A DNA stretch of 39,231 nucleotides, from assembly GCA_021014945.1 (NCBI GenBank), contig MU266578.1, positions 1-39,231 of the forward strand, read 5' to 3'. Source of the DNA: Leucogyrophana mollusca. Taxonomy: Eukaryota > Basidiomycota > Agaricomycetes > Boletales. Both the position numbers and the translations under genes were made by a program. Position 1 is the first letter of the stretch, and each line of letters starts with the position of its first letter. Positions 10,667-21,585 of the stretch are shown piece by piece. The notes beneath the pieces are model-generated. The model worked only from the letters and a program-made list of their open reading frames with translations, did not search any database and was not told the origin of the DNA.

Positions 10667-10896
10667 CTGTAAATTGTACCAATCAGCAACAGCAAGGTGG
10701 CCAATGCACAGACAGCAGACCTTCTCGCAGTCTTTTTCCTGCGTCCTCTGGAGCCGGTGTAAGTCCTTGAGTCTGCGAAAGGTGCACTCTGGGCTGCGGG
10801 GACTTGGTTTGCAACAGGGAATAACCTTCCTTTTACGGGTAATCTCCGGTTCGATCCACCCCTGCGCCAATAATATTCTTAGGTGAACAATAAGTT
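10667..10896. other. Junction spacer, no recognised gene
   Basis: This short stretch joins the coatomer pseudogene to the first direct repeat. Neither strand gives a recognisable protein. A tRNA-like B-box word occurs near 10850 but without the rest of a tRNA. Confidence 0.4.
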
Positions 10897-12441
10897 AATA
10901 GACCTTCTCACCGCAGAATCTGCTTCAGGCCGAAAATACAAACCCAAACCCAAAGCTTGATCGGCCGCCGGACCGGGTGCGCACCGAGCTTTAAGTTTTG
11001 GTTGGCTGTTTGATCTCTGCAGCATCATCCACTATCGATCATCCGCATGAGCATTCCTGGATCTCTCAAGCAACCCAGCTCCGGTATCGAACCTCCTGCT
11101 GCCACTGGACCCAGACTCGCCATGTCCGATACGAAGCCCCCGGTTCTGACTTTCGCAGAGAACGAGCTCGATGATGCCACTCGCAAGAGCCTCGACGATG
11201 CAGTACTGAACCTGCGTGGCGGACCAACTGCCGTGGACATGGCTGGTGCCCTCCTCATGGTCATCATAGACAAGTCGAATGGCTCGCTCGATGCGAGACG
11301 CGCGCCAATCAATGCAGCAGGCGAGTTGCTCAACCAGCATGAAGAGTTGCCCGGAATGCTTCAGGCGGCATGGCGCAAGAGATCGTTCAGAGACATTCGC
11401 AACTTGGGTATGAGCGTTACTGTCTTATCCGAGAGCTTGTCACAACCGGCAATATATCTCCAGAAATTCTTCGCCCTTTGCCTCCAGCGCCACCCCGACG
11501 TGGCGGTGCGCCGCAGTTGGACTCCGGCACCCAAGGTGAGCGGCCAAGCTCTCTTAACATGCTTCTTAGAACGAGGTATGCCACTCACCTTTTCTCCGCC
11601 TTCGTTCAGCTATTGGCAACGACTTTCAAGTGGTCATGAGCGCATGGAACAGACCATGCACTGGATGTCATCACCGCCTTCTGCTACGAAACATCAACAA
11701 AATGAAGCGCGGAAAGCCTTATTCTAACACTGTGACTATCATCCAGAGCTCGTGCTCGGGAAAGTCACGGCTAGTGCGCGAACAACCTAACCTCGTTTTC
11801 ACGCTCCCATTCAATCTGCGTTTTGGCGCGGAGAGCAAACGTGATATCTTCCCTCTTATTGCACGAATTCTTCTGATTCCGCGAATTAGAGCTTGCGCAT
11901 CCCCCTCCAGACCGCAATATCCGTGCTTATATTCTTGCCGAAGGGTTCACTCTCCCTGAAAGCCAAGTCCGGTGTTTGCGACTCTTGGCGCATGTATTTT
12001 CCGTTGTCTCCAGCAGTTTAAACGGGATGGTCGGGTTGCTCAAGGGAAAGCAACATAAACGTACCTCACTCGCTGAAGATTGGCGTGCTTACATGGAGGC
12101 GGGCAACAATCGTACGAGAATGCATGATCTCGCCGCCAATGGTTGCACGCAGGAGAGCTCGGTGCGCATATGGTCTCTCGATTGCGCTCTTTATTAATGT
12201 TTCTGCCAACCGACATAGGAGAAGTACCCACGGGCAGTCTGCAGAGAAGCGCGGGGGGGCCGCCACCGTGCAAGCCGCTGTTCAGGAGGCAAAGTCTCAG
12301 CTCGAGGGTCTGCTGAAGCGAATCGACGATAACGACGTTGCCCCAGCCGACGGCAAGTCGAACAATGTTAAATTGATGTTCTACTTCGATGAGGCCCACG
12401 TCCTTGCTACCCGCCCTGCCTTGGATAACGCAGATGGGAAA
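10897..12441 (+). repeat. Direct repeat, copy 1 (1.55 kb)
   Basis: The sequence from AATAGACCTTCTCA to CAGATGGGAAA matches 22409-23973 in the same orientation, about nine bases in ten by eye, including introns and the 5' flank. Homology begins about 150 bases upstream of the ATG and stops abruptly inside the Walker B exon, so the copied unit is not a whole gene. No target-site duplication was seen at either end. Confidence 0.9.
11047..12441 (+). pseudogene. P-loop ATPase gene, 3'-truncated copy 1
   Basis: This is the N-terminal half of the family described for the second copy at 22641-25725. It keeps the ATG context, the N-terminal helical region (LTFAENELDDATRKSLDDAV), the P-loop SCSGKSRL near 11755 and the Walker B motif YFDEAH near 12386. 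The frame conflict after RDIRN near 11405 is shared with the second copy, so it predates the duplication or reflects a real feature. Unlike copy 2, the frame upstream of the second ATG is open here. The gene is cut at 12441, where sequence of the HNH-like gene on the other strand takes over, so the C-terminal half is missing. Confidence 0.8.
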
Positions 12442-14260
12442 CTTGGCTCCCGCCGCGCCATCGCTCCACCGCCCCCAAACATCTCCTCGATCCCGGTTGG
12501 CATCTGCGCGCAATATCGTGGCAGCATGGAAGGAGCGTGCTCCGCCTTTGGCAAAGGCAGCCAAATCGTCGGCAGAGTCAGCAACTTCCCCTCCACTCAG
12601 AGGCGGTGGCCTCTTCGGCCTAAGAAGACGCGCTGGGCGAGGAGATGATCGTTTGCGGGAAGCCGCTTTGGCGGGAAAGAACAGTGTTGAGGGGCTGGGT
12701 GGATATGGTTGGCGGACGCCCATCGCGCACCTACCCCCAGGGCATGAACAGCGCGCATGGCCTGCTTGCACCCGAATCCGGCCCCCCGCAAGAATCCACC
12801 GCGAGGTTCATCGCTGCCTCGGCTCAGGAAGGAGACCCGGCGTCTCCACTCGACTCCCTGCACCCCGCTTTCACCATCGCGAGATTCTGCCGCAGAATCG
12901 GACTTTGGAGAAGTCCCTCTTGAAGATGGCGCTCGCTTTTCGGCGGTACCGCTATCGAACATCACTGCATAACCCCCAACAACCCTGCGGACTCGTGCCA
13001 ATTCCGGCCTCTCCTTCGATTTCGATATCCACCATTATGGCGTCCCTTCCTGGTTACCGCACTGCCAGAATCGCTGTCCCTCATTTCGTCAGCCCAATCC
13101 GTCTGATTAGGTCGTTGGTTGACACTTCGAATGCGGGGATGATTTTCAGTTGGTGGCACGTCCCGAACTCTCTTTCGAGTTCCGCCATGGTAGCGTCCTT
13201 TCTCAGTTACTACATCATGGTCGTCTTTGTCCTTGGGATCGTCACCCCCGTCGTTGTCGTCGTTGTCCTCAGTGTCATCATCCGAGGGATTGTACGGGGG
13301 CCAATAGGAGTCGTTCTCTTGCGCGTTAGCTGGACGTGGCGTGGTCCAGGCCCTATACAGTGTCGTGATCTTGGGCATAATGTGGAATGGATCCGCAAGA
13401 GCCGAAACTTCCTCTGGTTGCAAAGTAGACAGTTGCATCCCCGCCACGACGATGGTAAACTTGGGGTGGATGTGACTGACCAACATGGGGAGCGTGTCAA
13501 AGGGATAGACGTGAACGGTAAAGTCGTCGGGGGAAAATCTTCAGGGGTGGCATGCCGCCCCATGAAAGCGTTGCCTTTCATATCCTTGATAGGTGTAAGA
13601 CGATACTCAGTATCGTTGCGATCCTTGACAAGTCTGTCAGTTACGACAACGGTGTCGATACCGCCCAAACGTACCGGAATGACTGGGAATCGTTCTCTGA
13701 CGTTGTAAACTTGGGACTGTAGAGTGTCATAGTATTGCTGGACAATAGCGGCTTCGGGTAGAAGCAACCACCGAGCAGTGTCATGCATGTGATGGGCAGA
13801 AGGACCAGCTATTTTAAAAGTAGTGGGAAGCAGATCTCAGCAACGCAATAGAACGGGTACCCACCAGGGAAGACATTGCGACGAGTATCGAGATTCAGGA
13901 TATTGACCCGCATATTCCAGTGCCACTCGAGCGACTCGAGCTACTGGCGAAAGAGGGATAAGACTAGAGTTAAATTTTGTGCTAGTCGCATACCAAAGTT
14001 GCGTTTTGCCGGGACTTTCGGGACAAAAGATGGCAGTATTCGATGCTGCGGGTCGAAGAACAATTCTCGACAAGGCAGCGGCCTTCGTTGGGGTCGACTG
14101 CTTGAACACGTTCCTTGGTAGACTGGCGGACGTGATTCATAATGCGTGGCCCCGGCGTACTGTCTAGTCCATAGCGAAATTTGCAACAATCAGATTGCGA
14201 TACGGTTGGCGAGAAGCTTCGAAATTCCAACGCCCACCTTTTCCCACGGTCACCCTCCAC
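12442..14260 (-). pseudogene. HNH_2-like nuclease family gene, probably frameshifted
   Basis: The minus strand from 14260 gives CLVENCSSTRSIEYCHLLSR, an intron ending in a CAGTAG double acceptor, then SLEWHWNMRVNILNLDTRRN (through about 13875), an intron, and HHMHDTARWLLLPEAAIVQQ. The order Cys, His-Leu, Asn-rich NLDTRRN, then His-Asp before a WLL-P motif is that of the HNH_2-type endonuclease-like proteins common in agaricomycetes. Next come LTPIKDMKGNAFMG and, after a one-base deletion near 13511, YPFDTLPMLVSHIHPKF and an acidic tail. The C-terminal part (12442-12960) is low-complexity and only tentatively assigned; it ends at the breakpoint with the direct repeat. Substrate unknown. If the base near 13511 is an assembly error the gene could be functional. 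Confidence 0.65.
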
Positions 14261-14392
14261 GAAGCCCTGAACAAGTAAGGACCCCCTGCGTACTCATAGT
14301 ATCGTATTGGCGAGCGTTTCCTGATGGCCTTGCACCCTCTATGTATGCTGTGAACATGCTGCGCACATATTTGGCGCCTCATGCCATTGGCA

Positions 14393-14636
14393 AGCATTTG
14401 GTCTCTACGGCATGGCCGACATCAAGGTCAGTGCGATTGATAAGGAGTCATGGATTATGATGCTAAGCGCTGCTTAGAACAAACTCGAGGCTCAATATGC
14501 GACCAAACGCGAGGCTGTTATCGATGAAGTCGCCGATCTCGAGCAGCAGCTCGAACTGAAAGGGAATGAGATCTGCATCCTCAACGCATCGATCGACGGT
14601 CTGAAGAGCGTCAACACGGTCACTGCATCTGGCTAG
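14393..14636 (+). pseudogene. Last exons of a coiled-coil protein
   Basis: A small exon ending LYGMADIK (14426) is joined across a 51-base GT-AG intron (14427-14477) to a 53-codon exon without its own start, reading NKLEAQYATKREAVIDEVAD and LEQQLELKGNEI before TAG at 14634-14636. The heptad pattern predicts a coiled coil. The upstream exons could not be recognised, so this is probably the tail of a truncated gene. The final codons lie inside a short sequence also present in the long inverted repeat. Confidence 0.5.
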
Positions 14637-14655
14637 ATGGATAGCAATCGATATA
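14612..14655 (+). repeat. Short sequence shared with both arms of the inverted repeat
   Basis: About 44 bases starting CAACACGGTCACTGCATCTGG recur near 22150-22193 and, inverted, near 38625-38672. It is a third, isolated scrap of the repeat unit. Confidence 0.7.
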
Positions 14656-14758
14656 CTTCATTCATCAGGCCAGGGAGGTGCTCTCGATGCCTTGCGCACA
14701 GGTATCTTGCAGCAAACCTCGACAATCTTGCCCTGGTCCGTGAGCGCATCCGGCGCCT

Positions 14759-15298
14759 TTGACCCAGCCAGGGCTGGATATGGTCCTTGGGCCCAACGAC
14801 TGGCTTTTCGAACGTCCAATTTTGATGCCGGATGACTCACCCTTCAGCTTACGACCTGCCGCTCTGCCATTGCTCGCCTCAAGTCCATATTGCACAGACG
14901 ATGGCTTCATACGAACACCTCATGCATTCATCTTTGACTTCTTCACATCGTCTACGCGCTGCACCAAATCTCGTTTTTACATTTACAAGGGCCTGCTCAG
15001 TCGGTTCTTAGCTTCTCGCTGTTTGGATGCAATGCGGGTGCTAAAGCGCGATATCTGCGGCGTCAATGACCCCACAAAGATGAACCGGGACATCGACGAC
15101 CTTTCCCAGCATCTGCAGGACGATATGCCCGGGCACGTTCGATATGGATGCCTGCACTGGCAACTCTACCTGGCGCCATTCACGACGAAAAGTCTTTCCA
15201 GGACGCGAAGGACTGGCTGTCGACGCACCTGCTGCATTGGTTCGAAGTCGTGAGCTTGCGGGACGATGCACGCGAGGTCTCACGTGCCCTTGCAGTAA
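14759..15298 (+). pseudogene. NACHT/NLR-type STAND ATPase fragment
   Basis: Fungal NLR-like proteins are signalling ATPases thought to act in self/non-self recognition. The frame reads FIRTPHAFIFDFFTSSTRCT, then a Phe-Tyr-Ile motif, RCLDAMRVLKRDICGVNDP, DDLSQHLQDDMPGHVRYGCL and HWQLYLA. This order matches the winged-helix and linker part that follows the NACHT nucleotide-binding domain in agaricomycete proteins. Near 15175 the frame shifts by one base and continues as DAKDWLSTHLLHWFEVVSLR. No P-loop is present upstream and no WD40 or TPR repeats follow, so it is an internal scrap of roughly 140 codons. Confidence 0.7.
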
Positions 15299-15563
15299 CC
15301 GGTTGTACGGTGGTTTGAGGTAGAGTGGCGGAATGAACAATAGACTCCTTGTGTACAATCGAATGGAAAGGTTGCAAGCTGGTAAGCTCAGCGGTATGGA
15401 GCATTCTGGATGCTCTGAATGCAAGATGAGCGAGGCACGGTGATGATCGATTACCTCCTCTAGATCCACCATATGGCACCCCATTGTGAAACGGGAATAT
15501 ACAGCCCATGCAAGCACTTCTAAGGAGGCAGTCTCGGTATCAGATAAAGATCCCCCACAACTC

Positions 15564-15676
15564 GTGGGAACGAATTTCCTTTCTCGCCGTCAAAAATCGT
15601 GTTGGGCTCCTGCAAAATGATGTCATGCAGGAGGTCAATGCGATTTTTGGCGGCGAGAAGAGTATTCCGTTCCCAC
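15564..15676. repeat. 113-bp imperfect hairpin (foldback)
   Basis: Two arms of about 51 bases beginning GTGGGAACG and ending CGTTCCCAC are reverse complements with about eight mismatches and compensating one-base gaps, around an 11-base loop (AAATGATGTCA). The pairing includes the blocks TTCTCGCCG and CAAAAATCG. It could be a tiny foldback element, a fold-back repair product or a small-RNA precursor; nothing in the flanks decides. Confidence 0.85.
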
Positions 15677-16628
15677 AAGTACTCTGGGTCGGCTTGGTGT
15701 GGGGCTCAGGCCCAGCTGCTTTCCTTGCGCCCCTGCTATTACCTGCGCCGGCGGTCAACTTACACCATTTTGGGGTTCAAGGATGCGCAGGTATCAGTTA
15801 ACAAAGGAGCGGTCGCTCGCAAACGATAATGTATATTCACATCTGAATTCTTCAATCCACAGCCATAGGTCTTTCAACATAAAGGGGAAATTGAAGCTGA
15901 TCATCGGAAGCGTATACTTAGTAGACTATCGAGCTTTCAAGACCAGTTTGTTATAACAACGTAAGTTCGGCATAAGCCACCTTTCCGACAGTGGGGGGTG
16001 AGGGTGCGACCACACCACGGCGGTGGCGCTACAGTGGGTTGCTTCCCGTTTTGCAGACTCATTCCGCACATCATCCTGCTAATAAGACTATGAGAAATAT
16101 ACCTAAGGCTTTGGGCGCTGGGCCCCCCTTGCCATCCTCGCCGAGTGGTTCCCAAGGCTGGTTCACATCAACCCAGCTGAGATAGTGGACAGGCTGTCAG
16201 CGAACACAGGATGTGAGCACTTCAAGCTTCATCAGTGAAGCACTCACTAATCGTCGTCGAATGGCGGGGGTATGAGAGAGTCGCGGAACAGTCGTCCGAA
16301 GAGATACCTTGCACTTCAAGGCGTCAAGGGGTTGAATGAATACTCTCCACTCTTGCTACACGCTTTGCGGAGGAAACTGGCCTGGGTCTGGGTCCACCAG
16401 TCCAAGCTGAGTTCGCCGCCGGTCGCACCTGGTGCAGATGGGATAGGCCCGTTGGCCATGAGTGCAAGAGCGACCTTTTCTCCACCTGCTATGAAAATTC
16501 CGGCTTGGCCGTAAAACCTACGAACGTGAGGCTGATCTATAAGCGGGGGAGGCTCTCGCACTCGAGGGATGCTTGCACTGGACATTGGTGGCACCTGATA
16601 ACTTTCAGCGGCTGCCGGGTACCCGTGG
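15677..16628. other. No recognised gene
   Basis: Open frames are short and overlap on both strands without family resemblance. The minus frame at 16316-16708 (for example FYGQAGIFIAGGEKVALALM) looks partly coding and could be the tail of the kinase-like gene or a separate gene; I cannot decide. Confidence 0.35.
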
Positions 16629-18290
16629 TTAGCACAGGAGCGAAAGGAAAGCGGCTGGCGACCAACCTCCCTCATTCTCGGCGGTGTGAGGCGCACTTGA
16701 CGGATCATTCAACGATGGTGCTCGAAGGCGAGAAAGGAGGTCTTCGTCCCAATCGCTGGTGGACTCTTCCCGCTCGGGAGCGTTCTGATGCGATACTAGC
16801 GCATGTACAACATCACTGCTTGCAGGACGCGGCGCAGGGTCCATCTGTCAGCATCAATTGATCAGATCTCACATGAGTCGCCAAGATCATGATTCGTCAG
16901 CCGTGGCGGTCGTCGGTCTTCCTAAAGATCAAAATGGTTTGGAGGGAAGACAGCTCAGAGAAACGCGGGCGTCCAGCATATATCTACGATACTGTGAGCG
17001 GCAATTGAGATGTGAGCGAGCCTGCTAACGAACCTCGTAGCACGCGCAAGCGAACGCGTAAACGTCACTAGCCAAAGTTTTGTGTTCCTTTTCCTTTCCG
17101 ATTTCTTGGTACCTCAGCAACTCGGGAGCCAACCACCGCAGAGCCGCACTCCTGTTTGCTCCGGCAGTAGGTTCCAACTTGACGCTGGAAACGTGAAAGC
17201 TGAATCCCGTGATGCACGCTCTAAAAGATGATGCGACGAGGACGTTGGCCTAGGAATAATTCAATATCAAGTGCATGTCATTTAACTGATTACTGATACC
17301 TTTCAAGTTTCGGTGGATGATCGAGGGGTCGAAGGTGTGTAGATATTTGAGGCCTCGAGCCGCATCTAGCACCTAAGCCGACCGTGAGTAATCGCACGAA
17401 ATTGCAATTCCTGTGCGAGCGCCGCGCACCTGAGACCGACGATCCCCTTGAGGATTGCTCTCGAGATACTGGAGTATATTCCCATTAACCATCCATGGCG
17501 AAACGAGACATGACCGAGGATGGTTTTCGGGCCACTGGAGCACGTCGTAGAAAGGCAGCATTCGAGTATTCGAGAGCTGCCTCCACAACACTGCTTGCTT
17601 GGATCAATTGAAGCCCTTGAACTTGGAGCGGGTGAAAGATAGACCCAAGGGACGTACTTTTGTTTCATCGGCAGAGACATTTCGGGCGACCCCAATAGCG
17701 ATGGCACGACCGCCCACCCTCCTTGCCAGATGTCCCCGAAATGACCGCCCGCGACCTGACCCCCAAATTGCACGCCCCCGATATCTCGAGGCATTGCGGA
17801 TGAACCTCGAGGATTTGAGACAAATCAATAGCGGCCATTATAATCGTCGAACGGATAGCCCCAAGATCGGGGAGATCAAGAACCTGAGGAGAAGGAACAT
17901 CAGGGCTTGCGAATGCAGATGCCGACATGGGGGCCGTAACGCCTGGAGGGGATCGATCAAAGCTTGAGCTTTCCGTTTTCGTTGGTTTCAAAAATAGTTG
18001 TCGCTGCGGTGGGTCGTTGAGAACAACCAGAATCCGAGCCGCGATGCATAGTCTGTCGAGTTTCATTAGCTTCTCGAGGCGAAGCATGGCGCTGTGGTCG
18101 CATGAGTGCCTCTATTCTGTCCCCAATGCTGATCCCCACGATTTTCGATCCAAGCCTGCCTTTTTGCACCGATTGAAAGAGCCCCAGGTCGTGTCGTTGA
18201 TCGAGCGATACTGCACGAACTGGGAGACCTCGTTGTCACTCAACCACTTGGAAAACTTTCCTTTGAAAGACTCAAGCGCTCTGAAAGGCG
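16629..18290 (-). pseudogene. Kinase-like gene lacking catalytic residues (pseudokinase or pseudogene)
   Basis: The minus strand gives a helical N-terminal region (about 18290-17840), a glycine-loop exon reading GGQVAGGHFGDIWQGGW near 17750, AIAIGVARNVSADET, WRQLSNTRMLPFYDVLQWPE, YLESNPQG, GLKYLHTFDPSIIHRNLKG (17366-17302), ANVLVASSFRACITGFSF, AALRWLAPELLRY and ASDVYAFACACYE (to 17037). These are the lobes of a tyrosine-kinase-like Ser/Thr kinase of the kind found in agaricomycete NLR loci. The beta-3 Lys is Gly (codon 17691-17693), HRD is HRN (17307-17309) and DFG is GFS (17205-17207). The junction from HRNLKG to the next exon does not keep frame, so the gene may also be dead. Its serine/acid-rich C-terminus is only tentatively assigned. 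Confidence 0.65.
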
Positions 18291-18414
18291 TGATGATTTA
18301 GGAGTTGCGTTGTCGAAATCGTAATAGCGCACCTAGGACCGTCAGTGCATGGTTTCAGATGTGCCAGAGTATGCAAGAAGCGCTAGAAAATTATTCAAAT
18401 TTTGTCGACTGACC

Positions 18415-18555
18415 GGAGAAATACATCAGTGGGCTGGCGGGACGCAATAACGAGTCGAATCCTGCGTATTCGTCTTCCGAAAGCTGCGAAAAGTGTTTCG
18501 CCACCGTACGGATCCCGCGGGCATTTGCATGAAGCCAGTCAGAGGGTGCCTCAAT
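18415..18555 (-). other. Probable isolated exon of an unknown gene
   Basis: One minus frame reads EAPSDWLHANARGIRTVAKH and then DEYAGFDSLLRP before a GTCAGT donor near 18415. The composition is protein-like and it lies just upstream of the kinase-like gene, possibly as part of its N-terminus. Family not recognised. Confidence 0.35.
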
Positions 18556-19785
18556 CAAGGTTATTCAGGTTTCGGGAACCCCCAGAGCATTACCAAAGCG
18601 TGAAATCATGATATCTGTCCATCGCAAAGATGAACGAGAACCAATGTTCCCCGGTGCATCCGCCGCCCTTGCACCGATCGGGACGGCTCTTCAAAGGTGC
18701 TCGGGGGTCCGGCCCGACATCCGTTGGTGGCATGCACGATATTGTCAGTCAAGTATAGAACGGCGTGCATCATCGATGAGCCTCGCTTTGTCAGATTCCT
18801 ATAAGACCCTTGTACGCAGTGTAAATTCAACTAAACGAGTGTAGCTGCAGCAATAAAGCCCTAAGGTGGCTGTTGGCGACACGTTTGTATCGATGGGTCG
18901 GAATAACGTGCCTTCGAAGTCTAGTTCGGATCATTGAAGGCCTCACGTGCCCACCAATGGGATAAAATGGTACAGTGAAGGGTGTTGCGCTGTAAATTTT
19001 ATGAACCTGGCGTCCACCCCCGCGCAACTTCCTTCACTCCTGCACGAGAGGCCAGGTCCAAATAGGCGTTCGGCGAGGAGGGTGGTACGGAAAGGGAGCT
19101 GCCTGGCGGAAGGGGCACGGGGTTCAAGCGCAAAATGGCAGGATATTCGGGTCGAGAGTATGCGCATTTTGGGGAGCTGAGGGTAAAGAGCGAGGGCAGG
19201 AAAGATGCAAGGAGCGGGGACGTGCACATACAGCTATTGAACGGTCGTTCTTGGGGTAAGATTGAACGGGGTGTGCGTCGAGGGAAGGGATAATGAAGCT
19301 GTTACAAATGCGTCAAAACAGCGAGCAGAATATATCGAAATGCTAAAGCGTACAGCAGATTCACCGCCAGGCGGATCCCTATGCACGGTTTGCATCTGAA
19401 CTGACGACCAGTGACGCGGTTTTTATCGGAGTGAGCTGCGGGAGTGCCGTCGGGAGAGAGAACGTCCCAAGAGAACGTTGATTTCGCGTCGTCGCTGAGA
19501 AAGGTTGCGCGCCTGAGCCTATCGGGACGCCAGCCCAAAATCGGAGCAAGGAACTCGCAGGGCGAGCTAGAACTTAGCTGGTACCTAGTGATACGCAGTC
19601 CGGCCTCCTTCCCTATCCTGCAGGTAACGTATCAGCGAATCTCGTTCATCTCGCGCAGCAGAGCAGTGGAGGCGACCTCGATGCGATCAAGTATCATCTC
19701 GAACAAAGAACAGCTGAGTAATTGTTCCAAAGTTCACACGCCATGTGACCAAATTGTCCAGTCTCATCCAAGTATCCAAGTCTAA
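18556..19785. other. No recognised gene
   Basis: About 1.2 kb in which no frame on either strand resembles a known protein and no RNA gene or repeat was noticed. It may hold the lost 5' end of the TRM44 copy. Confidence 0.4.
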
Positions 19786-21394
19786 CCATCACAACCAAGA
19801 AAGTTCGAAACAGCCATATCACAGCTAATCCACCACCCGAATACAACTCTACCCTCATCCTCCGCTCCGAAACTATCTCCACTGCCCTCCCACCTGCCCA
19901 ATCCCAACACCTCCCCGGCCTCCACCCGCACTCCAATGTCCATCGGAAACTCCTCCCACGACGGCCGGGGAGGGACGCAGTGCCCGAACAGCACTGTACG
20001 CTCTATGCGTACGATGAGGGAGAGTTCGCCGGATCGCCTTGCACACTCGTGCTCACGCCGCTCGCGGAGAAGGAGTCGCTACCATATTGCCACCCCGCCA
20101 TATCCCATCTCGCATTCCGCTACATCCCTTCCTGCCTCTCCCCAACAGCCCTACGCATCGAAGTCATTCCCCTCCCAAACACCCCCACAGACCCCACTTC
20201 CCGCCTTACCGTACCGCCCTCACCCTCCTCGGCACCCTGCACCGCTACGGCTGGGGTGTGCTCACGAATTATCAAAAACGCGCCAATCACGACTGTTTGG
20301 TGCCACGGGAGACGTACCAGGACATGTACCTCCTCATGTGTGAACGGTACAAACGTCCCGTCGATGGGCGGAGGGGGGTGACTGATCCGCTCAAACACGT
20401 TTTCGAGGTACGTGCGTCTTTCGTCTTTTGCGGTAGGAGCGCCAGTGAGCTGAGGGAGGGCTATAGGATATAGGAATTGCGACGTTCTCGATGCTTTTTT
20501 GGAAGGATACTTTTGGCCCCGCCCTCCCGGTGGATTCGTAGACTTGGGGTAAGTAACGTGTCCAACCTTCCGTCGCCCTCCCACTGTCGAACCCACCCAC
20601 GCAGATGCGGAAAACGGCCTCCTCACGCATATCCTCACCGCCGAAGGCTACTCAGGACGCGGCATCGACCTCCGTGCACGCACGTCCTGGGGATACTACC
20701 CACCATCCACCCAGCGCGCTCTACATGTGTGCGCCCTTGACCCTACGCACGTCGGTGGCGCCAGCAGCAACAACAACAACAACAATGTGGACACCCTAAC
20801 CTCACCCGGGGCACCTTCCTCACGGGAAACCACTCCAGTGGGCTGACGCCCTGGCTTCCCATTCTTACCACGACGACTTGCGCATCGGGATACCTCTCCA
20901 TCCCGTGTTGCGCATGGAGTTTCGATGAGCGGTATTCGCGCTCGCGCTCGGGTGAATCGTATCCGTCGGCTGGTGGGGCCAGTTCTTTGGCTGGGGACGA
21001 CGCTGGTGAACATTCGGGATTGGCCGAACATTCTTTCATCGCCTCCCGCAGCCTCGGTGGCGATGGCACCCACAAGAGTTCGTACCCGATGTACAGGATC
21101 TTGCTTAGGCATCCGAGCGAGTGGTTGGGGTGGAGAGTAGAGTATGAGACGCTAAAGATTGCGAGTACGAGGAATTGGGCTTTAGTTGGTACGTCCACGT
21201 TTGTGTCGCGCCCCCCAGTTCTCCCACCCTCCCCTCCCTTCATGAAAAACTCAGCTAACGCACCCTCCCCAGGGCGCACACGCACAGGAGACCCAGATCT
21301 CGCGCTCGGCCGCGCCCAGGCTATCATCGCAGGCGTGATCCAGCACGGATAATTCAAAACGCGCAAGCCGGAAGGTAAAGCGGGGGAGCATTGA
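19786..21394 (+). pseudogene. TRM44: tRNA Ser Um44 2'-O-methyltransferase, frameshifted
   Basis: Trm44 methylates the ribose of uridine 44 in tRNA-Ser using S-adenosylmethionine. The plus strand carries FETAISQLIHHP, EYNSTLILRSETIST, NVHRKLLPRRPGRDAVPEQH, LGTLHRYGWGVLTNYQKRAN, GVTDPLKHVFE, the SAM motif region around DLGCGNGLL, EGYSGRGIDLRARTSWG and EYETLKIASTRNWALVG. Breaks: one base missing near 19830 (HHP to EYN); a shift near 20200; an extra A in the A-run 20611-20614 that splits the GxGxG SAM motif; further frame change near 20800; and TAA at about 21350 followed by 14 in-frame codons with the usual basic end (FKTRKPEGK) to TGA at 21392. The extreme N-terminus is not found. The chain of lesions makes this a pseudogene unless the assembly is poor here. 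Confidence 0.85.
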
Positions 21395-21585
21395 TCCTTG
21401 ACTTCCTGAGCCTGCCAGTATACTAAGGAGCATGGTGGATACGGCGATGCTAATGCCATGATTCTCTCATATCGTTATTCTCGCTAGGCCTGAATACGCT
21501 GTGTAGCCGCGGCCGATCTCATCAACTCGTGATCATCCATAATGCCGAGTCAGATGCGGGCCTCGAAGATACAGTGGGCTCCTGC

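Noticed and set aside
10840..10866. tRNA T-arm-like sequence with GGTTCGATCC
   Set aside because: No matching acceptor strand, D-arm or anticodon arm at the right distance upstream.
12040..12771. 243-codon minus-strand open frame
   Set aside because: It is antisense to the ATPase exons of direct-repeat copy 1 for most of its length; only its first third may belong to the tail of the HNH-like gene.
12389..13708. 439-codon plus-strand open frame
   Set aside because: It runs from the ATPase repeat across the breakpoint and then antisense to the HNH-like exons; the sequence is hydrophobic and basic shadow without family resemblance, and the opposite strand explains the region.
20743..21459. 238-codon minus-strand frame
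   Set aside because: Antisense to the TRM44 remnant, which explains the plus strand through conserved motifs.
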